Below are positions 53,612 to 62,036 of a stretch of DNA of 64,000 nt, one piece after another. The notes beneath the pieces are model-generated. The model saw only the letters and a program-made list of their open reading frames with translations, was not told the DNA's origin and did not search any database. This stretch comes from Deinococcus sp. JMULE3 (GTDB lineage Bacteria > Deinococcota > Deinococci > Deinococcales > Deinococcaceae): positions 189,001 through 253,000 of the forward strand of contig NZ_SGWE01000001.1 in assembly GCF_013337115.1 (NCBI RefSeq), written 5' to 3'. Both the position numbers and the translations under genes were made by a program. The number at the start of each line of letters is the position of its first letter. Position 1 is the first letter of the stretch.

Positions 53612-54698
53612 GCGCGTCCTGCGTCCGGATCAGCTCCCAGGCGCGGCGCATCAGCCACGCGGCCTGCGCGGCCAGCGGCGCGAAGCGCGGGTCCTGCGTC
53701 TGCCCCAGGCGGTAACGGGCGAAGATCTGGATGACGATCACCGCGAGCTTGAAGTGCCCCAGCACCTCGAACCACGGCAGCGCGTCCGCCACGCGTCGCC
53801 CGCTGCGGGCCTCGTAACGGGCCACCAGCTCGTCCCGGTCCGGAAAGCCCGGCGCCGCCGCCCCGACGCGGTTGGGCGCGCCGCCGGGCAGCTCCGGCAT
53901 CGTCCAGTACGTCAGGGTCAGGCCCAGGTCCACCAGCGGGTCGCCCAGCGTGGTCATCTCCCAGTCCAGCAGCGCCACCACCCGGCCCGGATCGTGGGGG
54001 TCGAGCATCAGGTTGTCCAGCTTGAAGTCGTTGTGGACCAGCGCGTGCGCCGTTTCCGTGGGCGTGTGCGCCTCCAGCCACGCGATCACCAGTTCGTCGC
54101 GCAGCTCGGCAGGTGGGGGGAGGTCCCCGGTGTCCTGGAGAGCCTCGCGGGCGCGGCGCCAGCGGCCCGCCCAGCCGTCCACCTGACGGCGGTTGAAGCC
54201 CTCGGGTTTCCCCAGGTCACGTAACCCCGCGGCACTCACGTCCACCGCGTGCAGGTCCGCCAGCGTATCAATGAGGGCCGCGCCCAGCCGCTCCGGCGCG
54301 TCCGGGAGGTCGCGGTACTCGGGCGGGAGGCTGGTCCGCACGACCGTCCCGCGCCGCCGCTCCATCAGGTAGAACGGGCTGCCGATCACGCCCGCGTCCT
54401 CCACGACCAGCAGCGGCGCCGGGGCGACCGGCAGCACCGGGTGGATGCGGGAGAGCAGGTTCGCCTCGCGGGTCATGTCGTGCGCGCCCTTCGGGAGCGG
54501 CCCCAGCGGCGCGCGGCGCAGCACGTACTCCTGCTCACCCAGGCGCAGCAGGTACGTCAGGTTCGAGAAGCCCCCGGGGAACTGCAGGACCTCCAGCGCC
54601 TCCACGTCGCCGGGCACCCGGCCGCGCAGGGCCTCCCGCAGCGCCTCCAGCGGGAGTTCCTCGCCGGGGCGGACGGGCGCGGCGTCCGGCGCGGTCAA
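53604..54698 (-). CDS. APH-family phosphotransferase associated with acyl-CoA dehydrogenase (364 aa)
   Basis: Kinase-like fold (LQFPGGFSNLTYLLRLGEQE; YVLRRAPLGPLPKGAHDMTRE; catalytic HNDFKLDNLMLDP; metal-binding LLDWEMTTLGDPLVDLG). This is the subgroup found beside or fused to acyl-CoA dehydrogenases, as in ACAD10/11 and LvaA, which phosphorylate 4-hydroxyacyl-CoA. The start is TTG 54698, overlapping the preceding SDR stop (TTGA), with GGGGGAGG 7 nt upstream; no better ATG exists. Its place in an operon with SDRs, MaoC and an acyl-CoA dehydrogenase supports a hydroxyacid role. Confidence 0.88.
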   Translation of the reverse strand: MTAPDAAPVRPGEELPLEALREALRGRVPGDVEALEVLQFPGGFSNLTYLLRLGEQEYVLRRAPLGPLPKGAHDMTREANLLSRIHPVLPVAPAPLLVVEDAGVIGSPFYLMERRRGTVVRTSLPPEYRDLPDAPERLGAALIDTLADLHAVDVSAAGLRDLGKPEGFNRRQVDGWAGRWRRAREALQDTGDLPPPAELRDELVIAWLEAHTPTETAHALVHNDFKLDNLMLDPHDPGRVVALLDWEMTTLGDPLVDLGLTLTYWTMPELPGGAPNRVGAAAPGFPDRDELVARYEARSGRRVADALPWFEVLGHFKLAVIVIQIFARYRLGQTQDPRFAPLAAQAAWLMRRAWELIRTQDARE

Positions 54699-55495
54699 CG
54701 GCTCGCCTCCCCCGCCTCTGCCCCGTCCTGCTGGGCGTGCAGCAACGCCATGGCCTTGCCGCGCAGGTGCCGCATCTTCCCGATCCAGCCGTCGTAATCC
54801 GCCGCCTTGAGCTGGAATCCTTTCAGGGTGCTGGGGTGCGTGGTGATCAGGAACCCGTCGGCGCGCAGCACCTCCAGCGTCCTCGCGACCAGTTCGTCGG
54901 TCGTGATGGCCGTCTGCTGCAGCAGGGGCGCGTTCTGGATCATGGGCGTCCACACGCCTTCCGGGCACAGCGCGGCGACCTTGATGCCCCGGTCACCGTA
55001 CGTGATGCTCAGCCACTCCGCGAACGCCAGCGCGGCGTGCTTGGTCACGGCGTATGGCGCGGAGTGCAATTCCGTCAGCAGGCCCGCTGCCGACGCGGTG
55101 TTCAGCAGGTACCCGTCCCCCCGCTCCAGCATGTGCGGCAGGACGTGCCGCGCCGCCCAGACGTGACTCATGACGTTCACCCGCTGGATCAGATCCCACA
55201 CGCGGTCCGGGGTGTCCGGCCCCTCCCCCACCGCGATGCCCGCATTCGAACAGAAGAGGTCGATGCGGCCCTCCTGCGCCAGCACGTCGTCGATCAGGCC
55301 CTTCACGCCCGCCTCCTGCCCCACGTCCGCCGCGATGAAGCGCGCCCCGATCACGGCCGCCTCCTGCGCGCCCAGCTCCGCGTTGCGGTCCGAGGCGACC
55401 ACCGTCGCGCCCTCCTGCACGAACGCCGCCGCCAGCGCCTTCCCGATCCCTGACGCCGCGCCCGTCACCACGATCACTTTCCGTTCAAAGTCCAT
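54695..55495 (-). CDS. Short-chain dehydrogenase/reductase, paralogue 1 (266 aa)
   Basis: Classical SDR: cofactor motif VTGAASGIGKALA, acidic SDRNAE after beta-2 (NAD preference likely), FCSNAGIAVG, catalytic Ser in NTASAAGLL and YAVTK. Start ATG 55495 has GGAGGG 5 nt upstream. It directly follows the paralogue ending at 55497 and is clearly its duplicate, with long identical runs such as ADVGQEAGVK and HSAPYAVTKH. Substrate probably a hydroxyacyl compound, from operon context. Confidence 0.9.
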   Translation of the reverse strand: MDFERKVIVVTGAASGIGKALAAAFVQEGATVVASDRNAELGAQEAAVIGARFIAADVGQEAGVKGLIDDVLAQEGRIDLFCSNAGIAVGEGPDTPDRVWDLIQRVNVMSHVWAARHVLPHMLERGDGYLLNTASAAGLLTELHSAPYAVTKHAALAFAEWLSITYGDRGIKVAALCPEGVWTPMIQNAPLLQQTAITTDELVARTLEVLRADGFLITTHPSTLKGFQLKAADYDGWIGKMRHLRGKAMALLHAQQDGAEAGEASR

Positions 55496-55496
55496 G

Positions 55497-56291
55497 TCAG
55501 CCCTCCAGTGCATCCGGGAACGCGTGGCCCCCGGCGAGTTGTTCGGTCGTCTGCCGCGACAGGTCCCGCACGCGGCCCAGCCAGCGGTCATGCGAATTCG
55601 CGCGCGCCTGGAAGGCCCGCACGGTCATCGGATGCGTCGTGATCAGGAACTGCCCCGACCGCAGGCCAGTCACGGCCGCCCCGGCGACCTCCTCGGGCGT
55701 GATCGCCCCGGCCTGCAGGTGCGGCGCGCCCGCGATCAGGGGCGTCTGCACCCACTCCGGGCACAGCGCCGCCACGCTGATGCCCCGGTCCCCGTACGTG
55801 ATCGCCAGCCACTCCGCGAAGGCCAGCGCCTCATGCTTCGTCACCGCGTACGGCGCGGAATGCACCTCGGTCAGCAGGCCCGCCGCCGACACCGTCTGCA
55901 ACAGCGTGCCGCTCCCGCGCGCGAGCATGTGCGGCAACACGTGCCGCGCGCCCCACACGTGACTCAGGACATTCACGCGCCACGACACGTCCCACAACGC
56001 GTCCTGCGCCTCCAGACCGTTCCCGACGGCCAGTCCCGCGTTCGAGCACAGCAGGTCGACGCGGCCCTCGTGCGCCAGCACGTCGTCGATCAGGGCCTTC
56101 ACCCCGGCCTCCTGCCCCACGTCGGCCGGCACGAACCGCGCGCCGATCGCTGCCGCCTCACGCGCCCCGGCCTCCGCGTTCCGGTCGGACGCCACCACCA
56201 CCGCGCCCTCCTGCGCCAGCCGCGCCGCCAGCGCCCGACCGATCCCGGACGCCGACCCCGTCACCACCGCCACCGCCTGATTCAAGTCCAT
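55497..56291 (-). CDS. Short-chain dehydrogenase/reductase, paralogue 2 (264 aa)
   Basis: Classical SDR with VTGSASGIGRALA, SDRNAE, LCSNAGLAVG, catalytic TVSAAGLLTEVH and YAVTK. Start ATG 56291 has GAGGAG 5 nt upstream; a longer frame upstream runs into the dispersed repeat and is rejected. One nucleotide separates it from paralogue 1. The proline-containing ALCPEWVQTPLI segment differs from ALCPEGVWTPMI in paralogue 1, so the two may have different substrates. Confidence 0.9.
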   Translation of the reverse strand: MDLNQAVAVVTGSASGIGRALAARLAQEGAVVVASDRNAEAGAREAAAIGARFVPADVGQEAGVKALIDDVLAHEGRVDLLCSNAGLAVGNGLEAQDALWDVSWRVNVLSHVWGARHVLPHMLARGSGTLLQTVSAAGLLTEVHSAPYAVTKHEALAFAEWLAITYGDRGISVAALCPEWVQTPLIAGAPHLQAGAITPEEVAGAAVTGLRSGQFLITTHPMTVRAFQARANSHDRWLGRVRDLSRQTTEQLAGGHAFPDALEG

Positions 56292-56368
56292 GATCACTCC
56301 TCGGTTCCCGCACCCCCTCCCGGCCTCCCCCCTGAAGGGGGAGGAGAAAACCCGGGATGCGCGGCTGG

Positions 56369-56503
56369 TACGGATTCCGTTTGTTTCGTTAACAACCCGG
56401 GACAGCACCGGGTTGCCAACTCCACGTCCGGAACCCGTTTCTCTCCCACTCGCTCTGCTCGGATTGAACGGCTTTGTAAGCCATTCAATCGGAGTTCGTA
56501 TGA
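56369..56503 (-). repeat. Dispersed repeat, copy C (inverted orientation)
   Basis: The inverse of copy A over its full length, with the conserved GTTTGTTTCGTTAACAACCC and the terminal hairpin. It ends 1 nt before the acyl-CoA dehydrogenase stop codon and splits the catabolic operon between that gene and the SDR pair. Confidence 0.8.
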
Positions 56504-56504
56504 C

Positions 56505-57740
56505 TCAGCGGCGTCCGCTGACGCCCTGGCGGCGCAGTTCTTCCTTGGCGACCGTCTCGGCGTGCACGATGTCCGGGCCGTCCGCGAGGCGCAGGGTGCG
56601 CGCCTGGGCGTACATCATCGCCAGGGGCGTGTCCTGGCTGACGCCCGCCCCGCCGAACACCTGAATGGCGCGGTCGATGACGCGCAGCGCGACGTTCGGC
56701 GCGACGACCTTGATCGCGGCGATCTGCCCGCGCGCCTCCTTGTTCCCGACGGTGTCCATCATGTGCGCGGCGTGCAGAGTCAGCAGGCGAGCCTGGTCGA
56801 TCTCCATGCGGCTCGCGGCGATGGCCTCGCGGACGTGCTGGTGCCCGGTGAGGGGTTTGCCGAACGCGGTACGGGACGCGGCGCGCTGCACCATGAGATC
56901 CAGGGCGCGTTCGGCCTGTCCGATCAGGCGCATGCAGTGGTGGATGCGGCCCGGCCCGAGGCGGCCCTGCGCGATCTCGAAACCGCGTCCCTCGCCGAGC
57001 AGGAGGTTCGCGGCGGGCACGCGCACGTCACGGAAGGTCATCTGCGCGTGGCCGTGCGGGGCGTCGTCGTACCCGAACACGGTCAGCATGCGTTCCTTCG
57101 TGACGCCCGGCGCGTCCAGGGGCACCAGGATCATGCTCTGCTGGCGGTGCCGTTCGGCACTCGGGTCAGTCTTGCCCATGAAGATGCTGATCTTGCAGCG
57201 GGGGTCCCCGGCGCCGCTCGTCCACCACTTGTCGCCGTTCACGACGTACTCGTCCCCATCGCGGGTGATGCTGGACTGAATGTTCGTCGCGTCGCTTGAG
57301 GCGACGTCGGGTTCGGTCATGGAGAACGCGCTGCGGATCTCGCCGTTCAGCAGCGGGATCAGCCACTGCTCCTGCTGCTCGGGCGTGCCGTAGCGGGCCA
57401 GGACCTCCATGTTCCCGGTGTCGGGCGCCGAGCAGTTGAACACCTCCGGCGCCCACCAGACGCGGCCCATGACCTCGCACAGGCCCGCGTACTCCAGGTT
57501 CGACAGGCCCGGCCCGAAGGTGCCGTCCGGGTCGCTGGCGGGCGGCAGGAACAGGTTCCACAGGCCCTCGGCACGCGCCTTCGGTTTCAGTTCGTCGATG
57601 ATCGGGAGGTGCTCCCAGCGGTTCCCCGACTCGATCTGCCGGGCGACCTCGGCCTCGTTGGGGTAGATGTGCGCGTCCATGAACGCGGTGAGGCGCGCGT
57701 GCAGGTCACGGGCGCGGGGGGACACGTCGAACATCGTCAT
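56505..57740 (-). CDS. Acyl-CoA dehydrogenase (411 aa)
   Basis: FAD-dependent dehydrogenase related to ACAD10/11 and LvaC-type enzymes. Evidence: [97 protein letters not shown] and the terminal [23 protein letters not shown] 57740 overlaps the previous gene as ATGA and has GGAGG 7 nt upstream. It should oxidise an acyl-CoA to the enoyl-CoA; together with the APH-type kinase it may process 4-hydroxyacyl-CoA by phosphorylation and elimination. Confidence 0.92.
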   Translation of the reverse strand: MTMFDVSPRARDLHARLTAFMDAHIYPNEAEVARQIESGNRWEHLPIIDELKPKARAEGLWNLFLPPASDPDGTFGPGLSNLEYAGLCEVMGRVWWAPEVFNCSAPDTGNMEVLARYGTPEQQEQWLIPLLNGEIRSAFSMTEPDVASSDATNIQSSITRDGDEYVVNGDKWWTSGAGDPRCKISIFMGKTDPSAERHRQQSMILVPLDAPGVTKERMLTVFGYDDAPHGHAQMTFRDVRVPAANLLLGEGRGFEIAQGRLGPGRIHHCMRLIGQAERALDLMVQRAASRTAFGKPLTGHQHVREAIAASRMEIDQARLLTLHAAHMMDTVGNKEARGQIAAIKVVAPNVALRVIDRAIQVFGGAGVSQDTPLAMMYAQARTLRLADGPDIVHAETVAKEELRRQGVSGRR

Positions 57741-58084
57741 AGGGATTCCTCCTCAGTCAGGGGGCGGAAGCTGGCCTCGTCACCGTCGATGCCCAGCAGG
57801 AAGTCTCGGTAGCCCCGCCCGGCCTCGCCGCGCAGGATCAGGCCCAGCGACATCAGGCCGTCCAGGACCGCCTCGGCGCGCTCCAGCAGCTCCGGGTCGG
57901 GATCCTCGGCGAGTTGCCGCGCGAGGCGGGCGTCCTCGTCGAACAGTGGGCGGTACGGGTCGAAGGTGGGTGTAGCCTCAAATGTGCCCCGAATTGCGAA
58001 CATCTCGGTGGCGGTGACGGTCAGGGTGCCGAGCACCTCGCCGGTCGTGGGGCGCTCCAGGGTGTAGCGGCTGCCGATCTTCAT
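57737..58084 (-). CDS. Conserved-looking hypothetical protein in lipid operon (115 aa)
   Basis: A beta-rich first half ([37 protein letters not shown]) and an acidic helical second half ([20 protein letters not shown]). No signal, membrane segment or known motif. Both ends overlap neighbours by 4 bp (ATGA), so its expression is locked to the thioesterase and acyl-CoA dehydrogenase. It occupies a place comparable to the small protein LvaB in levulinate operons, but I see no resemblance to that family. Confidence 0.85.
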   Translation of the reverse strand: MKIGSRYTLERPTTGEVLGTLTVTATEMFAIRGTFEATPTFDPYRPLFDEDARLARQLAEDPDPELLERAEAVLDGLMSLGLILRGEAGRGYRDFLLGIDGDEASFRPLTEEESL

Positions 58085-58494
58085 GGCACGTCCGCGCGGG
58101 CGATGGTGCCCAGTGCCGTGGCGACGAGTTTCTCCTGACCGTCCTGCGCGGCGTAGAGGTCGCAGCGGGTCACGGCCTGCCGTTTCCCGGCGCTGATGAC
58201 GCTGCCGCGTCCGATCAGGGTGTCGCCCTGCGCGGGCCGCAGGAAGTTGATCTTGAATTCACTCGTCAGGACGCTCGGCCCCAGCGCGGCGGCCCCCATG
58301 AACGTCAGGGTGATGTCCGCCAGCGTCGCCTGGAGGCCACCGTGCGCGAAGCCGTGGTGTTGCGTCAGGTCGGGCCGCAGGGCGAGACGCACCTCGACCT
58401 CGTCGGGGGTGAAGCGAGTCGCGCGGGCGCCAACGAGGGTGCTGAACGGTTGGGCGTCCAGCACGCCCTGCGCCATGGAGAGCATGTCGGTCAC
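58081..58494 (-). CDS. PaaI-type hotdog acyl-CoA thioesterase (137 aa)
   Basis: Hotdog fold with the central helix motif HHGFAHGGLQATLADITLTF and a following strand LTSEFKINFLRPAQGDTLIG, matching PaaI/4HBT enzymes that hydrolyse acyl-CoA esters. Start ATG 58494 overlaps the MaoC stop by 4 bp. It is probably a housekeeping thioesterase that frees CoA from stalled intermediates of the pathway. Confidence 0.9.
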   Translation of the reverse strand: MTDMLSMAQGVLDAQPFSTLVGARATRFTPDEVEVRLALRPDLTQHHGFAHGGLQATLADITLTFMGAAALGPSVLTSEFKINFLRPAQGDTLIGRGSVISAGKRQAVTRCDLYAAQDGQEKLVATALGTIARADVP

Positions 58495-58958
58495 AGGTAG
58501 ACCCGGTAGACGCTCTCGGCGGTGCAGGCGGGTTTATCGGCCCCGTCGATCTCGATGGTGTTCGCGACCGTGATCTGAACAAAACCCTGGCCCGGTTCGG
58601 CGGACTGGAGCACGGCGCGGTTGCGCAGGCGTGCTCCGGCGCGGACGGGCGCGATGAAGCGCACGCGGTTCAGGCCGTAGTTGACGGTCATCCGCGCGCC
58701 GTCGATGTGGGGGCTGCCGCCGCACGTCATGAACTCCCCGGCCAGCAGCGACAGGGTCAGGAACCCGTGCGCGATGGTGCCGCCGAAGGGGCCCTGCGCG
58801 GCCCGTTCGGGGTCGACGTGGATGAACTGGTGGTCGCCCGTGGCGTCCGCGAACGCCTGGATGCGGTCCTGGGTGACCTCCACCCAGTCGGACAGCGCGA
58901 CCTGCTGCCCGACGTGCGCGGCCAGTTCGTCCGGTCGGAGTCCGGTGGGGGTGGTCAT
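58491..58958 (-). CDS. MaoC-family enoyl-CoA hydratase (155 aa)
   Basis: Hotdog hydratase with the hydratase-2 motif FADATGDHQFIHVDPERAAQ (Asp/His catalytic pair) and GPFGGTIAHGFLTLSLLAGE. It adds water to enoyl-CoA to give the (R)-3-hydroxyacyl-CoA. Start ATG 58958 overlaps the preceding SDR stop as ATGA. It pairs logically with the SDR upstream, which would oxidise or form the hydroxyacyl product. Confidence 0.92.
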   Translation of the reverse strand: MTTPTGLRPDELAAHVGQQVALSDWVEVTQDRIQAFADATGDHQFIHVDPERAAQGPFGGTIAHGFLTLSLLAGEFMTCGGSPHIDGARMTVNYGLNRVRFIAPVRAGARLRNRAVLQSAEPGQGFVQITVANTIEIDGADKPACTAESVYRVYL

Positions 58959-59731
58959 ACGACGCCGGCGCCGCCGTCCACGGCGATGTTCTGCCCGGTC
59001 ATGTAGGCGCTGGCGTCGCTGGCGAGGAGCAGCGCGAGGCCCTTGAGGTCCTCGTCGGTGCCGAGGCGGTGCATGGGCGTGGATTCCAGGATGTTCTGCT
59101 CGCCGTACGCCAGGGTCCCCTTGGTCATCTTGGTGGGGAAGTACCCGGGGCAGATGCTGTTCACGGTGACGCCCTTGTCGGCCATCTCGGCGGCCAGGGC
59201 GCGGGTGAAGTTCACGACGGCGCCCTTGCTGGTGTTGTACGCGACGGTGGGGGCCATGCGGGGGTCGTTGCCCTGCAGCCCGGCGACCGACGCGACGTTC
59301 ACGATGCGGCCCTTCCCGGCGGGGAGCATGCAGCGTTTCAGGACGCTCTGGGTGATGAGGAACAGGCCGTTCACGTTGACGTTCATGACCTTCATCCACG
59401 CCTCCATGGGGTGGTCGACGGTCGGGGAGCCCCAGGTGGCCCCGGCGTTGTTCACGAGGATGTCGATGGGGCCGACCTCGGCGTGGATGCGTTCCACGAG
59501 CGGATCAATGGTGTCGAAGGCGCCCAGGTCGTTGGGGTAGACGTGCGCGGTGATGCCCATGGAGGCGAGGTGCGCTTTGGCTTCGTCGAGTTCGTGGGCT
59601 TTGCGGGCGGTGAGGACGACGGTCGCGCCGTATTCGCCGAGCGCCTCGGCGATCTGGAGGCCGAGGCCGCGGCTGCCGCCGGTGATGAGGGCGACCTTGC
59701 CGGTCAGGTTGAACAGGTCTTTCAGGGCCAT
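58955..59731 (-). CDS. SDR oxidoreductase (FabG/gluconate dehydrogenase type, 258 aa)
   Basis: Classical SDR: ITGGSRGLGLQIAEALGEYG cofactor motif, LTARK after beta-2 (NADP(H)-like), DILVNNAGATWG, catalytic VNVASVAGLQG and YNTSKGAVVNF, and terminal GQNIAVDGGAGVV. ATG 59731 has GGAGG 10 nt upstream. It is the first gene of the operon, behind a clear promoter at 59783-59812, and couples by ATGA to the MaoC gene. Confidence 0.92.
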   Translation of the reverse strand: MALKDLFNLTGKVALITGGSRGLGLQIAEALGEYGATVVLTARKAHELDEAKAHLASMGITAHVYPNDLGAFDTIDPLVERIHAEVGPIDILVNNAGATWGSPTVDHPMEAWMKVMNVNVNGLFLITQSVLKRCMLPAGKGRIVNVASVAGLQGNDPRMAPTVAYNTSKGAVVNFTRALAAEMADKGVTVNSICPGYFPTKMTKGTLAYGEQNILESTPMHRLGTDEDLKGLALLLASDASAYMTGQNIAVDGGAGVV

Positions 59732-59782
59732 GCGGGGTGAACCTCCGGGTGAGGGGACGTGCGGCGGGGGGTTGAGGCCACC

Positions 59783-59812
59783 AGCATAGGCAGAAATGTA
59801 CGTGAACGTCAA
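59783..59812 (-). promoter_or_regulatory. Promoter of the catabolic operon
   Basis: TTGACG (59807-59812) and TATGCT (59783-59788) with an 18-nt spacer on the minus strand, about 52 nt before the first SDR start. The spacer and -35 hold GACGTTCACGTACATTTC, an imperfect palindrome that could be a TetR-type operator. Confidence 0.6.
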
Positions 59813-59862
59813 TTTTGAACGCGAACGGACGCTGCGAGCGGGGACGGGGTCACGGCTGGGGG

Positions 59863-60642
59863 TCAGGGCCGCCAGTCCAGCGTCGCCTCGCGCGCGGCCC
59901 GCAGGCCCGCCACCTCCAGTTCCGCCCGCAGGCGGTAGCGTCCCGCCGGGAGGCCATCCAGCACCGGCAGGACCGGCTCGGCGCGCCGGACCTCGCCCGG
60001 CCACAGGATCACTGTCGGGCCGCCCGCGCACGCCTCGTCCGGCAGGACCGTCACGTCCTTTCCCCGCGCGTCCAGCAGCCGCAACCGGACCACGAAGCAG
60101 TCCCAGTCCACCCGCACCGGCCAGCGTCCGGTATTCACGACGCGCACGTCGACCGCCAGCGCCCCCCGCGCCGGGGAGGTCGGGCGCACGAAGACACTCA
60201 GGCGAGACTCGCGGGCCACCTCGTCGGCCGTGACCGTGATGCCGGGCGGCCCGACCCTGGGCGTGCCCACCGGCACCACCACCCGGTTCAGGAGGGGGGC
60301 AAGCCGTCCCACACTGCCCACAGCTCGCTCGGTGTCCAGCAGGTGCGCCAGCGTGAAGCGCGCGGGGCGTACCTGCACGGCGCCGCTGCGGGCGATCTCG
60401 CGGGCCTCCCCGCCCAGAGTCTCGGTCAGCGCGTCGGTCAGGGCACGTACGGGGGGCTGCCCCGGCCCGGCCCACAGCAGCGTCAGCCGGGGTCGGCCCG
60501 CGCGCGTGTCCACGGCCGCGCCGGCAAACGCCGGGAAGCGGGCGGCGAGGGCCGTCCAGTCCGGCCGGTTGCCCGTCCGGGCCTGCGCGCCGGGGCTGGC
60601 CAGGAGGAGCAGGGCGCACAGGACCGGGCGCAGGCGTCGCAT
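59863..60642 (-). CDS. Secreted protein of unknown function (259 aa)
   Basis: Signal peptide MRRLRPVLCALLLLASPGAQA with a likely cleavage after Ala21. The mature part has a first domain with little resemblance to known families (RPRLTLLWAGPGQPPVRALT) and a C-terminal immunoglobulin-like half (GALAVDVRVVNTGRWPVRVD; YRLRAELEVAGLRAAREATL). ATG 60642 is preferred because the signal peptide starts there; ATG 60705 is in frame but adds a polar leader. CACACT lies 6 nt before this ATG, another possible leaderless start. Single gene divergent from the flippase-like gene. Confidence 0.75.
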   Translation of the reverse strand: MRRLRPVLCALLLLASPGAQARTGNRPDWTALAARFPAFAGAAVDTRAGRPRLTLLWAGPGQPPVRALTDALTETLGGEAREIARSGAVQVRPARFTLAHLLDTERAVGSVGRLAPLLNRVVVPVGTPRVGPPGITVTADEVARESRLSVFVRPTSPARGALAVDVRVVNTGRWPVRVDWDCFVVRLRLLDARGKDVTVLPDEACAGGPTVILWPGEVRRAEPVLPVLDGLPAGRYRLRAELEVAGLRAAREATLDWRP

Positions 60643-60785
60643 GGCTCCAGTGTGACCCGCCCAGCCCGGCAACGAGGCGCCACGTTCATGGTTCGGGGCC
60701 GTCATGGTCTGTCAGAATTCCCGTCCCACAACCCCCCATCAGGTTAAGGCACACCGATATTTGCGTCTCAGCCGTGGTTTTTCGC

Positions 60786-62036
60786 ATGCAGCCCCCAGTG
60801 AAAGCTCCCGGTGATGACCGGCGGGGCAGCATGGAACGCGTGAACGGACGCCGAGAATCCATGCAGGGCTTGCTGACGGTCGCGGCCATCCTGCTGAGCA
60901 GCGCGCTGAACTACGCGTTCACGCTGCTGCTGGGCCGCTGGCTGGACGCCTCGCAGTACGGGGCGTTCGCGTCGTTCACGTCGCTGTTCATGCTGTCGGC
61001 TGCGCTGCCGATCGCGTTCCAGCAGGCCACGTCCCGCCGCGCGCAGGGGGCGAACACCGCCGCCGCGCTGCGGGCCGGTGGGCTGCTGGGCGCGGCGCTG
61101 CTGCTGCTCTCGCCACTGGCGGGCCTGCTGGGATTGCAGCCCGCGTGGGTGGCGGCGTTCGCGCTGACCGTCCCGACGCTGGCGCTGCTGGGCGCGTGGC
61201 GCGGCGCGGCGCAGCGGGACGGCCGGGCCGCCGCGTTCGGCCTGAGTCTGCTGGCCGAGCACGGCCTGAAGATCGCGCTGACGGCGCCGCTGCTGCTGGT
61301 CCTGCCGGGCGCGGCGGCGGCGGTCGCGGCGACACTGCTGGGGATGCTGCTGGCGCTGCCGCTGGTCCGGCCCTGCCCGGCCTCCGGCACGGCCGGAGCT
61401 GCCGCGCCGGAAGCGGAAGGCAAGCGGCTGCTGGCGCTGGTCGCCGCCGCGCAGAGTGGGCTGCTGTACGGGGACGTGCTGCTGGCCGGGGCGCTGCTCG
61501 CCCCCGGTGACGCGGGCGCGTTCGCGGCGGCAGCCACCCTGGCGCGCGTGGTGTTCTTCGCCGGGTGGGCGGTGCAGGTCGCGGCGTTCCCGCTCGTGGC
61601 CCGCCGCGCCGCCACCGGGGAGCCGCTGCGGCCCCTGCTGCTGGGTGCGCTGGGCGCGACGCTGCTCGTGGCGGGCGTCCCGGCGGCGCTGCTGGCGCTC
61701 GCGCCGGAGCTGTGCGCCCGCGTGGCGTTCGGCGGGGCGCTGCCGGGCGCTTCGGCGCTGCTGCCCGCCGCGGCGCTGGGCACCCTGGCGCTGACGGTGG
61801 CCGGCACGGCCATGAATCACCTGCTCGCTTCGGGCGGGCGCGGCGCGCAGCTGCTCACGGCGCGGGCGTACCTGCTGTCCGGCGCGGCGATGCTGCTGCT
61901 GGCGCTGGTGTCCTCGCATCAACCATCACATTTGACGCTCTTCGTGGCGGTCGGGAAGGGTACCCTGCTCCTGAGCGCCGCGTCCTCCCTCATCCCTCAC
62001 TCCTGGAGGTTTACCCGTGTCGTATCCCGCGTTTGA
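60786..62036 (+). CDS. Wzx/MATE-like polysaccharide flippase (about 416 aa)
   Basis: About 12 hydrophobic segments after a polar start; the first, MQGLLTVAAILLSSALNYAF, with TLLLGRWLDASQYGAFASFT is the typical opening of polysaccharide biosynthesis (Wzx/MOP) exporters. Segments are very Ala/Leu rich. The start is uncertain: ATG 60786, 60831 or 60861 are all in frame with weak ribosome binding sites. It overlaps the following glycosyltransferase gene by 20 bp. It presumably flips a lipid-linked sugar or oligosaccharide to the periplasm. Confidence 0.82.
   Translation: MQPPVKAPGDDRRGSMERVNGRRESMQGLLTVAAILLSSALNYAFTLLLGRWLDASQYGAFASFTSLFMLSAALPIAFQQATSRRAQGANTAAALRAGGLLGAALLLLSPLAGLLGLQPAWVAAFALTVPTLALLGAWRGAAQRDGRAAAFGLSLLAEHGLKIALTAPLLLVLPGAAAAVAATLLGMLLALPLVRPCPASGTAGAAAPEAEGKRLLALVAAAQSGLLYGDVLLAGALLAPGDAGAFAAAATLARVVFFAGWAVQVAAFPLVARRAATGEPLRPLLLGALGATLLVAGVPAALLALAPELCARVAFGGALPGASALLPAAALGTLALTVAGTAMNHLLASGGRGAQLLTARAYLLSGAAMLLLALVSSHQPSHLTLFVAVGKGTLLLSAASSLIPHSWRFTRVVSRV

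Noticed and set aside
60774..60785. GTG 60774 as start of the flippase-like gene
   Set aside because: It lies close to probable promoter sequence and adds only four residues; ATG 60786 or later is more likely.
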